This document shows positions 1 through 11,302 of a DNA stretch of 64,000 nucleotides, piece after piece. How positions within the stretch are numbered: position 1 is the stretch's first letter; each line of letters starts with the position of its first letter. Source of the stretch: Gigantopelta aegis (taxonomy: Eukaryota; Mollusca; Gastropoda; Neomphalida; Peltospiridae). Both the position numbers and the translations under genes were made by a program. Location of the stretch: positions 1,194,408-1,258,407 of the forward strand of contig NC_054704.1 in NCBI RefSeq assembly GCF_016097555.1. The letters run 5' to 3'. The notes beneath the pieces were generated by a model that saw only the letters and a program-made list of their open reading frames with translations, was not told the DNA's origin and ran no database searches.

Positions 1-3000
1 CAATGATGGGAGTGATAGGAGCCTGTGATGGGAAAGTGATAGGAGACTGATGGAGCCAGTGGTGGGAGAGTGATCGGAGCCTGTGATGGGAGAGTGATAA
101 GAGCCAGTGATGGGAGAGAGATAGGAGCCTGTGATGGGAGAATGATAAGAGCCAGCGATGAGAGTGATAGGAGCCAGTGGTGGGAGAGTGATAGGAGCCA
201 GTGATGGGAGAGTGATAGGAGCCAGTGGTGGGAGAGTGATAGGAGCCAGTGGTGGGAGTGATAGGAGCCAGTGATGGGAGAGTGATAGGAGACTGATGGA
301 GCCAGTGGTGGGAGAGTGGTAGGAGCCAGTGATGACAGTGATAGGAGCCAGTGACGGGAGTGATAGGAGCCAGTGATGGGAGAGTGATAGAAGCCAGTGA
401 TGGGAGAGTGATAGGAGCCAGTGGTGGGAGAGTGATAGGAGCCTGTGATGGGAGAGTGATAAGAGCCAGTGATGAGAGAGTGATAGGAGCCTGTGATGGG
501 AGAGTGATAGGAGCCAGTGATGGGAGAGTGATAGGAGCCAGTGATGGGAGAGTGATAGGAGCCAGTGATGGGAGAGTGATAAGAGCCTGTGATGGGAGAG
601 TGATAAGAGCCAGTGATGGGAGAGTGATAGAAGCCAGTGATGGGAGAGTGATAGGAGCCAGTGGTGGGAGAGTGGTAGGAGGCAGTGATGGGAGTGATAG
701 GAGCCTCTGATGGGAGAGTGATAGGAGACTGTGATGGAAGAGTGATAGGAGCCAGTGATAGGAGAGTGATAGGAGCCAGAGGTGGGAGTGATAGGAGTGA
801 TAGGAGCCAGTGATAGGAGTGATAGGAGCCAGTGATTGGAGAGTGATAAGAGCCAGTGATTAGAGAGTGATAGAAGCCAGTGGTGGGAGAGTGATAGGAG
901 CGAGTGGTGGGAGAGTGATAGGAGCCAGTGATGGGAGAGTGATAGGAGCCTGTGATGGGAGAGTGATAAGAGCCAGTGATGAGATAGTGATAGGAGCCTG
1001 TGATGGGAGAGTGATAAGAGCCAGTGATGGGAGAGTGATAGGAGCCAGTGATGAGATAGTGATAGGAGCCTGTGATGGGAGAGTGATAAGAGCCAGTGAT
1101 GGGAGAGTGATAGGAGCCTGTGGTAAGAGCCAGTGATGGGAGAGTGATAGGAGCCAGTGGTGGCAGAGTGATAGGAGCCAGTGGTGGGAGAGTGATGAAG
1201 CCAGTGATGGGAGAGTGATACGAGCCTGTGAGGGAGAGTGATACGAGCCAGTGATGAGAGAGTGATAGGAGCCAGTGATGGGAGAGTGATGGAGCCAGTG
1301 GTGGGACAGTGATAGGAGCCAATGATGGGAGTGATAGGAGCCTGTGATGGGAAAGTGATAGGAGACTGATGGAGCCAGTGGTGGGAGAGTGATAGGAGCC
1401 TGTGATGGGAGAGTGATAGGAGCCAGTGATGGGAGAGTGATAGGAGCCTGTGATGGGAGAGTGATAAGAGCCAGTGATGAGAGAGTGATAGGAGCCTGTG
1501 ATGGGAGAGTGATAGGAGCCAGTCACGGGAGAGTGATAGGAGCCTGTGATGGGAGAGTGATAAGAGCCAGTGATAGGAGAGTGATAGCCTGTGAGCCTGT
1601 GATGGGAGAAGGATAGGAGCCAGAGGTGGGAGTGATAGGAGTGATAGGAGCCAGTGATAGGAGTGATAGGAGCCAGTGATTGGAGAGTGATAAGAGCCAG
1701 TGATTAGAGAGTGATAGAAGCCAGTGGTGGGAGAGTAATAGGAGCGAGTGGTGGGAGAGTGATAGGAGCCAGTGATGGGAGAGTGATAGGAACCTGTGAT
1801 GGGAGAGTGATAAGAGCCAGTGATGAGATAGTGATAGGAGCCTGTGATGGGAGAGTGATAAGAGCCAGCGATGGGAGAATGATATGAGCCAGTGATGAGA
1901 TAGTGATAGGAGCCTGTGATGGGAGAGTGATAAGAGCCAGTGATGGGAGAGTGATAGGAGCCTGTGGTAAGAGCCAGTGATGGGAGAGTGATAGGAGCCA
2001 GTGGTGGCAGAGTGATAGGAGCCAGTGGTGGGAGAGTGATGAATCCAGTGATGGGAGAGTGATAGGAGCCTGTGAGGGAGAGTGATACGAGCCAGTGATG
2101 AGAGAGTGATAGGAGCCAGTGATGGGAGAGTGATGGAGCCAGTGGTGGGACAGTGATAGGAGTCAATGATGGGAGTGATAGGAGCCTGTGATGGGAAAGT
2201 GATAGGAGACTGATGGAGCCAGTGGTGGGAGAGTGATAGGAGCCTGTGATGGGAGAGTGATAGGAGCCAGTGATGGGAGAGTAATAGGAGCCTGTGATGG
2301 GAGAGTGATAGTGATGGGAGAGAGCCATTGATGAGAGAGTGATAGGAGCCTGTGATGGGAGAGTGATAGGAGCCAGTCACGGGAGAGTGATAGGAGCCTG
2401 TGATGGGAGAGTGATAAGAGCCAGTGACGGGAGAGTGATAGGAGCCTGTGATGGGAGAAGGATAGGAGCCAGAGGTGGGAGTGATAGGAGTGATAGGAGC
2501 CAGTGATAGGAGTGATAGGAGCCAGTGATTGGAGAGTGATAAGAGCCAGTGATTAGAGAGTGATAGAAGCCAGTGGTGGGAGAGTAATAGGAGCGAGTGG
2601 TGGGAGAGTGATAGGAGCCAGTGATGGGAGAGTGATAGGAACCTGTGATGGGAGAGTGATAAGAGCCAGTGATGAGATAGTGATAGGAGCCTGTGATGGG
2701 AGAGTGATAAGAGCCAGTGATGGGAGAGTGATAGGAGCCAGTGATGAGAGAGTGATAGGAGCCAGTGATGGGAGAGTGATAAGAGCCAGTGATGGGAGAG
2801 TGATAGGAGCCTGTGGTATAGGAGCCAGTGATGGGAGAGTGATAGGAGCCAGTGGTGGGAGAGTGATAGGAGCCAGTGGTGGGAGAGTGATGAAGCCAGT
2901 GATGGGAGAGTGATAGGAGCCAGTGAGGGAGAGTGATACGAGCCAGTGATGGGAGAGTGATAGGAGCCAGTGATGGGAGAGTGATGGAGCCAGTGGTGGG

Positions 3001-6000
3001 AGAGTGATAGGAGCCAATGATGGGAGTGATAGGAGCCTGTGATGGGAAAGTGATAGGAGACTGATGGAGCCAGTGGTGGGAGAGTGATAGGAGCCTGTGA
3101 TGGGAGAGTGATAGGAGCCAGTGATGGGAGAGTGATAGGAGCCAGTGATGGGAGAGTGATAGGAGCCAGTGATGGGAGAGTGATAGGAGCCAGTGATGGG
3201 AGAGTGATAGGAGCCAGTGATGGGAGAGTGATAGGAGCCAGTGATGGGAGAGTGATAGGAGCCTGTGATGTGAGCCAGTGATAGGAGAGTGATGGAGCCA
3301 GTGGTGGGAGAGTGATAGGAGCCAGTGATGGGAGAGTGATAGGAGCCAGTGATGGGAGAGTGATAGGAGCCAGTGATGAGAGAGTGATAGGAGCCAGTGA
3401 TGACAGTGATAGGAGCCTGTAATGTGAGAGTGATAGGAGAGTGATGGAGCCAGTGGTGGGAGAGTGATAGAAGCCAGTGATGGGAGAGTGATAGGAGCCA
3501 GTGATGGGAGAGTGATAGGAGCCAGTGATGGGAGAGTGATAGGAGCCAGTGATGGGAGAGTGATAGGAGCCAGTGATGGGAGAGTGATGGAGCCAGTGAT
3601 GGGAGAGTGATAGGAGCCAGTGATGACAGTGATAGGAGCCTGTAATGTGAGAGTGATAGGAGAGTGATGGAGCCAGTGGTGGGAGAGTGATAGAAGCCAG
3701 TGATGGGAGAGTGATGGAGCCAGTGATGGGAGAGTGATAGGAGCCAGTGATGGGAGAGTGATAGGAGCCAGTGGTGGGAGAGTGATAGGAGCCAGTGGTG
3801 GGAGAGTGATAGGAGCCAGTGATGGGAGAGTGATAGGAGCCAGTGATGGGAGAGTGATAGAGCCAGTGATGGTAGAGTGATAGGAGAGTGGTGGAGCCAG
3901 TGGTGGGAGAGTGATAGAGCCAGTGATGACAGTGATAGGAGCCAGTGATGGGAGAGTGATAGAAGCCAGTGATGGGAGAGTGATAGGAGCCAGTGATGGG
4001 AGAGTGATGGAGCCAGTGGTGGGAAAGTGATAGGAGCCAGTGATGGGAGAGTGATAGGAGACTGATGGGGCCAGTGGTGGGAGAGTGATAGGAGCCAGTG
4101 ATGGGAGAGTGATGGAGCCAGTGGTGGGAAAGTGATAGGAGCCAGTGATGGGAGAGTGATAGGAGACTGATGGGGCCAGTGGTGGGAGAGTGTTAGGAGA
4201 CTGATGGGGCCAGTGGTGGGAGAGTGTTAGGAGACTGGTGGGGCCAGTGGTGGGAGAGTGATAGGAGACTGATGGAGCCAGTGGTGGGAGAGTGATAGAA
4301 GCCAGTGATGGGCGAGTATTAGGAGCCAGTGATGTGAGAGTGATGGGAGAGTGATGGGATCAGTGATGGGAGAGTGTTAGGAGCCAGTGATGACAGTGAT
4401 AGGAGCCAGTGATGGGAGAGTGATAGAAGCCAGTGATGGGAGAGTGATAGGAGCCAGTGATGGGAGAGTGATATGGAGCCAGTGATGGGAGAGTGATAGG
4501 AGCCAGTGATGGAGCCAGTGATAGGAGAGTGATAGGAGAGTGATAGGTGATGGGAGAGTGATAGGAGCCAGTGATGGGAGAGTGAGCCAGGAGAGAGAGT
4601 GGAGCCAGTGATGGGAGAGTGATAGGAGCCAGTGATGGGAGTGATAGGAGCCAGTGATGGGAGAGTGATAGGAGCCAGTGATGGGAGAGTGATAGGAGCC
4701 AGTGATGGGAGAGTGATAGGAGCCAGTGATGGGAGAGGATAGGAGCCAGTGATGGAAGAGTGATAGGAGCCAGTGATGGGAGTGATAGGAGAGTGATAAG
4801 AGCCAGTGATGAGTGATAGGAGCCAGTGGTGGGAGTGATAGGAGCCAGTGATGGGAGAGTGATAGGAGAGTGATAGGAGCCAGTGATGTGAGAGTGTGGT
4901 GGGAGAGTGATAGGAGCCAGTGATGGGAGAGTGATAGGAGCCAGTGATGGGAGAGTGATAGGAGCCAGTGATGGAGAGAGTGATGAGGAGCCAGTGATGG
5001 GAGAGTGATAGGAGCCAGTGATGGGAGAGTGATAGGAGCCAGTGGTGGGAGAGTGATAGGAGCCAGTGATGGGAGAGTGATAGGAGCCAGTGATGGGAGA
5101 GTGATAGGAGCCAGTGATGGGAGAGTGATAGGAGCCAGTGATGGGAGAGTGATAGGAGAGTGATGGGAGAGAGTGATAGGAGCCAGTGATGATAGGAGCC
5201 AGTGATGGAGCCAGTGATGGGAGAGTGATGGAGCCAGTGATGGGAGAGTGATAGGAGCCAGTGATGGGAGCCAGTGAGAGTGATAGGAGCCAGTGATGGG
5301 AGAGTGATAGGAGCCAGTAGGAGCCAGTGCCAGTGATGGGAGAGTGATGATGGGAGGAGCCAGTGATGGGAGAGTGATAGGAGCCAGTGATGGGAGAGTG
5401 ATAGGAGTGATGGGAGAGTGATGATGGAGGAGCCAGTGATGGGAGAGTGATAGGAGCCAGTGGTGGGAGAGTGATAGGAGCCAGTGATGGGAGATAGGAG
5501 CCAGATGGAGTCAGTGATAGGAGCCAGTGATGGGAGTGTGATAGGAGCCAGTGATGGGAGAGTGATAGGAGCCAGTGATGGGAGAGTGATAGGAGCCAGT
5601 GATGGGAGAGTGATAGGAGCCAGTGATGGGAGAGTGATAGGAGCCAGTGATGGAGAGTGATAGGAGCCAGTGGTGGGAGTGATAGGAGCCAGTGGTGGGA
5701 GAGTGATAGGAGCCAGTGATGGTGTGATGATAGGCCAGTGATGGGAGAGTGATAGGAGCCAGTGATGGGAGAGTGATAGGAGCCAGTGATGGGAGAGTGA
5801 TAGGAGCCAGTGATGGGAGAGTGATAGGAGCCAGTGATGGGAGAGTGATAGGAGAGTGATAGAGCCAGTGATGGAGAGTGATAGGAGCCAGTGATGGGAG
5901 TGATAGGAGCCAGTGAGGAGAGTGATAGAAGCCAGTGTGGAGAGTGATAGGAGCCAGTGATGGGAGAGTGATAGGAGCCAGTGATAGGAGCCAGTGATGA

Positions 6001-8032
6001 GAGAGTGATAGGAGCCAGTGATGGGAGAGTGATAGGAGCCAGTGATGGAGAGTGAGGAGCCAGTGATAGGAGAGTGATAGGAGCCAGTGAGTGAGAGTGA
6101 TGATATAGGAGCCAGTGATGGGAGAGGATAGGAATCCCATGGAGAGTGATAGGAGAGTGATAGGAGCCAGTGATGGGAGAGTGATAGATAGGCCTGTGAT
6201 AGGAGCCAGTGAGGGGAGAGTGATAGGAGCCAGTGATGAAGCCAGTGATGACAGTGATAGGAGCCAGTGATGGGAGAGTGATAGGAGCCAGTGATGGGAG
6301 AGTGATAGGAGCCAGTGATGGGAGAGTGATAGGAGCCAGTGATGGGAGTGATAGGAGCCAGTGATGGGAGAGTGATAGGAGCCAGTGGTGATGAGTGATA
6401 GGAGCCAGTGGTGGGAGTGATAGGAGCCAGTGATGGGAGAGTGATAGGAGCCAGTGATGGGAGAGTGATAGGAGCCAGTGATGGGAGAGTGATAGGAGCC
6501 AGTGATGGGAGAGTGATAGGAGCCAGTGATGGAAGAGTGATAGGAGCCAGTGATGGGAGTGATAGGAGCCAGTGGTGGGAGAGTGATAGGAGCCAGTGGT
6601 TGGAGTGATAGGAGAGTGATAGGAGCCAGTGATAGGAGAGTGATAAGAGCCAGTGATTGGAGAGTGATAGGAGCCAGTGGTGGGAGAGTGATAGGTGGGA
6701 GAGTGATAGGAGCCAGTGATGGGAGAGTGATAGGATCCTGTTATGGGAGAGTGATAAGAGCCAGTGATGAGAGAGTGATGGGAGAGTGATAAGAGCCAGT
6801 GATGGGAGAGTGATAGGAGCCTGTGATAAGAGCCAGTGATGAGAGATAGGAGCCAGTGGTGGGAGAGTGATAGGAGCCAGTGGTGGGAGAGTGATAGGAG
6901 CCAGTGGTGGGAGAGTGATGAAGCCAGTGATGGGAGAGTGATACGAGCCTGTGAGGGAGAGTGATACGAGCCAGTGATGAGAGAGTGATAGGAGCCAGTG
7001 GTGGGAGAGTGATAGGAGCTAGTGATGGGTGAGTGATAGGAGCCAGTGGTAGGAGAGTGATAGGAGCCAGTGATGGGAGAGTGATGAAGCCAGTGATGGG
7101 AGAGTGATAGGAGCCTGTTATGTGAGTGATAGGAGAGTGATGGAGCCAGTGGTGGGAGAGTGATAGGAGCCAATGATGGGAGTGATAGGTGCCTGTGATG
7201 GCAAAGTGATAGGAGACTGATGGAGCCAGTGGTGGGAGAGTGATAGGAGCCAGTGATGACAGAGTGATAGGAGCCAGTGATGGAAGTGATAGGAGCCAGT
7301 GATGGGAGAGTGATAGGAGCCTGTTATGTGAGTGATAGGAGAGTGATGGAGCCAGTGGTGGGAGAGTGATAGGAGCCAGTGATGGGAGAGTGATAGGAGC
7401 CAGTGATGGGAGAGTGGTAGGAGCCAGTGATGAGTGATGGAGCCAGTGATGGGAGTGATAGGAGAGTGATGACAGAGTGATAGGAGCCAGTGATGGGAGT
7501 GAGTGATAGGAGCCAGTGATGGGAGAGTGATAGGAGCCAGTGATGGGAGAGTGATAGGAGCCAGTGGTGGGAGAGTGATAGGAGCCTGTGGTGGGAGTGA
7601 TAGGAGCCAGTGATGGAGCCTGGGATGTTAGTGTGATAGGAGCCAGTGATGGGAGAGTGATGGAGCCAATGGTTGGAGAGTGATAGGAGCCAGTGATGGG
7701 AGAGTGATAGGAGCCAGTGATGGGAGAGTGATAGGAGCCAGTGATGAGAGTGATAGGAGCCAGTGATGGGAGTGATAGGAGCCAGTGATGGGAGTGATAG
7801 GAGCCAGTGGTGGGAGAGTTATAGGAGTCGGTGATGGAAGTGATAGGAGAGTGATAGGAGCCAGTGGTGAGAGAGACAGAGTGATTGGAGCCAGTGGTGG
7901 GAGGGTGATAGGAGCCTATAATGGGAGAGTGATAGGAGCCTGTGGTGGGAGAGTGATAGGAGCCAGTAATGGGAGTGATAGGAGAGTGATGGAGCCAGTG
8001 ATGGGAGAGTGCTAGGAGCCAGTGATGGGAGG
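1..8032. repeat. 24-bp minisatellite array
   Basis: The block is a tandem array of a 24-bp unit of the form GTGATGGGAGAGTGATAGGAGCCA, with common variants such as a 22-bp unit lacking GA, AGCCTGTGATGG and AGCCAGTGGTGG. It begins before base 1 and ends abruptly at the GGTCCACATTATAC junction near 8032. Because 24 is a multiple of three, the plus strand reads as repeats of SDGRVIGA; the minus strand has no stop in any frame (units like SHHWLLSL, PITGSYHS, PSLAPITL), so indels do not close it and open frames up to 937 codons appear. The frame-independence and the lack of any non-repetitive coding sequence argue against a gene. A related array in the opposite orientation lies at 50091-51300. Confidence 0.95.
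781..3120. repeat. ~850-bp higher-order repeat in the minisatellite
   Basis: A distinctive variant string (GGTGGGAGTGATAGGAGTGA, followed by a TGATTGGAGAG and a TGATTAGAGAG unit) recurs at about 781, 1624 and 2475, a spacing of 843 and 851 bp. A second marker string, CAATGATGGGAGTGATAGG, recurs at about 1320, 2164 and 3016 with the same spacing. The 24-bp units are therefore arranged in a higher-order unit of about 850 bp, in two full copies and a partial third. Outside this block, from about 3,120 onward, the arrangement is looser. Confidence 0.8.
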
Positions 8033-8529
8033 TCCACATTATACAGGTTTCACAACGTATACGTTAATAACACGTACAACTTACTTCATGTGCATAATTC
8101 AATTCACATTATACATTTAATAAACACATAAATACATATAGCAAACAATTTCATTACTTTACACAATGTCCGCATTCACAAGTTACACTGAGCATTTGCT
8201 AAATATATACATTTAATATAGCAAACTAAATACAGACCAAAATAACATTCATATGTCACACCTCTGTAACACAATACATGTGTAAAATATTTAATTTACT
8301 TACGGTTAAACAATAACCCGAACTTCCACAAAGTCTCTTACACTTCTACCAAGTCTTTCCCAAACTGAATGTTCAATGATTCTCTCTCAGCGATTAATGA
8401 CAAATCATCCACTCAATAGCCCAGTTCCACACTATATTCACCCAGTCAGCTTATCACTCATCTATTCACTCACCCATACCACAAGCTACAATAATACAAA
8501 TTGCTACCTTGCTAATACAGACAGCTTCA
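8033..8529. other. AT-rich spacer, no gene seen
   Basis: This is AT-rich single-copy sequence between the satellite and the first assembly gap. It has no convincing coding frame and no recognisable repeat. Sequence from about 8330 to 8529 is CT/CA-rich but not periodic. Confidence 0.6.
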
Positions 8530-8729
8530 NNNNNNNNNNNNNNNNNNNNNNNNNNNNNNNNNNNNNNNNNNNNNNNNNNNNNNNNNNNNNNNNNNNNNNN
8601 NNNNNNNNNNNNNNNNNNNNNNNNNNNNNNNNNNNNNNNNNNNNNNNNNNNNNNNNNNNNNNNNNNNNNNNNNNNNNNNNNNNNNNNNNNNNNNNNNNNN
8701 NNNNNNNNNNNNNNNNNNNNNNNNNNNNN
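8530..8729. other. assembly gap, 200 N
   Basis: There are exactly 200 N, a fixed-size placeholder. Any open frame reported across it is meaningless. Confidence 0.99.
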
Positions 8730-9183
8730 AAATACAGAATTGAATTAAACACTAACCCTAAACCTGACCCCGACAGTGACACTCACTCTAGCCATAACCC
8801 TAACCCTGATTCTAATACAATGACATTAGGTCACATATATATATATTTTTAATGTTTCTTAATTATTTTTCGTTGAAATCTAATTCAGTTGCAGAGTTAT
8901 TTACATGATAAATATAGATTTCACAATGTGTGTACGTAAGGCGTTACTGTAAATATAATTATACTGATGTATAAACACTAGCAATGGAATATTATAATAC
9001 ATATCTGTTTGAAGGGACATTGATAAGAAATATTGCGTTTTACATGTAAATATTTGTAAACTGTGCATATAAAGGTTATCAAGACGAGTCGCCACTGCCA
9101 CCACTATGTTCACATGAAACAGTGATGCCTTTACAATCTGTATTAGTGTAAACGTATTCTGTACTATCGTGAACTTAACGTTG
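8730..9183. other. spacer with degenerate CCCTAA scraps
   Basis: There is no gene. Around 8750-8815 are short degenerate runs such as TAACCCTAACCCT within CCTAA/CCTGA-like sequence, which resemble a decayed interstitial telomeric repeat. The remainder is AT-rich and featureless. Confidence 0.45.
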
Positions 9184-9349
9184 TAGGCGGGTCAATATAC
9201 CACCTAACCTCAAACAAATTGCAACAAAACGTTTTATGATCGTTTATTGTAGTATTCGATGTGGAGAACAACATATCAAAAGTTGAACAATTTTGACACA
9301 TGGGAAAGTGTTTAAAAAATGACATAAAAAACAAGATGGCCGCCAGCAA

Positions 9350-10350
9350 AAAAAACCCGTCAAAAATCTGGATTCCCAGTCTGTAGCTCCACGCGGTAAG
9401 ACGTGTTTGTTTCGCTGGTGCACACTCCACGTGCTTTCATGTGCTCGACTTGGGGATCCTTCATTTTGTTGTTTTTGTCAGCGAAATGAAGTTTTCTACT
9501 GGGATGTATGCGGCCATTGGAACTGATAGAACGCTGGAATACTTCTCGTTTCGACAGTCTGCACCACCAGGTTGGATTCTTTTTTAGCGAGATTCCTCGC
9601 CTCCACGTCATTTCTCCGTCTGACTATGTTGACTTGTTTTTTCGTGACTCGTATGACGGCCATTCTGCAGAACGCCACGGTTGTTCGCGTTTAGTCTCTA
9701 CATGTCCGAGCCTGTCCTAGCAGCACTGGAAGATTGACCGCCCCACTCTAAGAAGAAATAGGAAGCGGGGTCGGCCACTACTACTCTTTTTCTAGACTTT
9801 ATTTGCTTTATAGTGATACCATCTCGTATCCTCCGGAGTCGGGCCCGTCCGCACCACTATACCAACCCATGACGACTGGACTATATCCTAGTCTGATACT
9901 CTCTCTCGTTTAGATGGATCCGGCTTCTCAAGATCTGTATTTCAGCACAGCACTACACCTTCAACGTCTATCGACTGTCAATCTAGGGGTTTTCTTGACG
10001 GGATGCAAACCATCTCGTCCCTATAAGATGTGCACCCAAACGGCCTTAACGAGGCCACTCACGTGGACATATCGATCGGACTTTAAACTTTTAGATCTGC
10101 GTTCAAAAGATTATGTCGAAATTACTCTCTTTTTTTTTAATTATTATTAAATAGTCCGATCCTCTCTTCTTTTTCTTATTTAATTTTGGACCGTCCTTCT
10201 AAAATACTCCAAATTATATAAATATTATTCGGCCGAGCAGTCAATTATTTTTATTTTGGCTTGTAAGTTTTTTTGTTTTTTTTTAAATTTATTCTATTAA
10301 CTTTTTTACTAATTGCTATTTTCAAAATTCTGCCCATTTTCAACTCTACC

Positions 10351-10353
<3 letters not shown>
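9350..10353. other. copy-1-specific segment of the TIR element
   Basis: This segment lies between the left terminal repeat and the poly-C tract and is absent from the equivalent place in copy 2. It contains only short open frames (for example 9360-9611 minus) with no family I recognise. A T-rich stretch at 10130-10350 precedes the poly-C. It may be the body of a retroelement whose 3' end is at about 10505 (plus strand), because the tail there is shared with a SINE in copy 2. That assignment is inference. Confidence 0.35.

Positions 10354-10382
<29 letters not shown>
10354..10382. repeat. poly-C tract, 29 bp
   Basis: This is an uninterrupted run of 29 C on the plus strand. It sits immediately 5' of the hairpin module at 10390. 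Such tracts are prone to length error in assembly. Confidence 0.9.
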
Positions 10383-10389
10383 ACCTCCA

Positions 10390-10505
10390 TCCCGAGTCAG
10401 GTCACCGATCTTATCGGAGGTCGGACTCGGGATGGGCGTGTTCGAAACCCTAGTGGTATATGGGCACGTTAATTGGATATAAGCAAACAAAATAAGTTGA
10501 AAGGC
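10390..10505 (+). mobile_element. hairpin / B-box-like retroelement 3' end
   Basis: TCCCGAGTC (10390-10398) pairs perfectly with GACTCGGGA (10424-10432). Inside the loop CCGAT pairs with ATCGG, giving a two-tier stem. It is followed by GTGTTCGAAACCC, which resembles a tRNA-type B box, then CACGTTAATTGGATATAAGC and an A/G-rich tail ending near 10505. The same module recurs at 10963-11046 and, reverse-complemented, at 23161-23220. The tail TTAATTGGATATAAGC is also the 3' tail of the SINE at 23700-23968, which suggests a shared LINE partner. Confidence 0.5.
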
Positions 10506-11302
10506 CCACATGCACTGGTGCATTCCATCTCATGCTTTCTGCAGGTACACTTTTGAGTAGTGCACCCTCCCGAACAGTTGCAGTGAATCATCTTTGGCCT
10601 TAGGTTCAGTGTAGGTTCTGGCCTCCCTTCTCCCCCGGCCTCCCGTCTGGTCACACCAAGGTTCGAAATATGACTGGTAATTCTTTTTAACTTTTCTAAT
10701 ATAACTTTTCTGTGGGCTGGGGCCAACCCTCCTACCATTCCTAACCTCTGAGGTATTAATTAATTATATATTTTTAATTTTATTTTATTTTAGACCACCA
10801 TCTAAAATTGCGTCAGACTATTTATTAATTAGTTATAGATTAAGTGTATATATGTTTAAGGACGCAGTCAAAATTTATTAACCTCCCCTCACCGTTATTT
10901 TATTATTTTTGGGTCGTAATTTTCGAAATTTTTAAATCGTCCTTATATTTAGGTATTTCCTGTCCCGAGTCAGAACCCCGATCTTATCGGAAGCCGGACT
11001 CGAGATAGGCGTGTTCGAAATCATAGAGGTATATTATGAACACATTAAAAACCTAGCCAAGCCAAGTGAATGATCTGAATAAGTGCCTCTGGAGCAGGGT
11101 GTTTGTCTGTCATCACCGGAATTAGTTTTTCACCTTCTAACCTCCATCCCCCACTCAAACGGCTCCATTTCATTATTACAGCCCATCCACCCCATAATCT
11201 GATAGTAAGTCCGCAGGTAGTGAAATATACAGGCCGAGGTGGTTGGTAGCAATCTTTTAGGCGTGACGAAAGACTTCGCTCTTGCAACGTTTTGCACAGC
11301 AT
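10506..11302 (-). pseudogene. cysteine-rich transposon protein remnant, copy 1
   Basis: On the minus strand the C-terminal part of a protein type common in invertebrate transposable elements can be read. A segment near 11070-11230 encodes a WGW / EGEKLIPVMTDKHPAPEAL-type motif. A second segment near 10510-10595 encodes a CXC-like cysteine cluster, C.C...C....C.C......C...C, ending CTSACG. They are separated by a 472-bp insertion with target duplications, and removing it would bring the two motifs next to each other. There is also a +1 frameshift near 11150 relative to copy 2, and the cysteine cluster is cut off after ACG by another inserted tail. The protein's exact function in these elements is unknown to me. 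Confidence 0.55.
10593..11064 (+). mobile_element. 472-bp insertion with 11-bp target duplication
   Basis: AGTGAATCATC (10582-10592) and AGTGAATGATC (11065-11075) flank this segment and differ by one base, as expected of an aged target-site duplication. The insert ends with the hairpin module TCCCGAGTC...GACTCGAGA (10963-11005), a TTCGAAATC box and a CACATTAAAAACCTAGCC tail. It splits the cysteine-rich coding sequence of the host element. The same insert sits at the same site in copy 2, so it went in before the host element was duplicated. Confidence 0.65.

Noticed and set aside
4360..8039. Open frames of 937 and 432 codons on the minus strand of the 24-bp array
   Set aside because: All minus-strand frames of the repeat are open and frames change at every indel, so length carries no evidence of coding.
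8376..8852. Open frames crossing the N gap
   Set aside because: Most of the frame is unknown bases; the flanks show no coding character.
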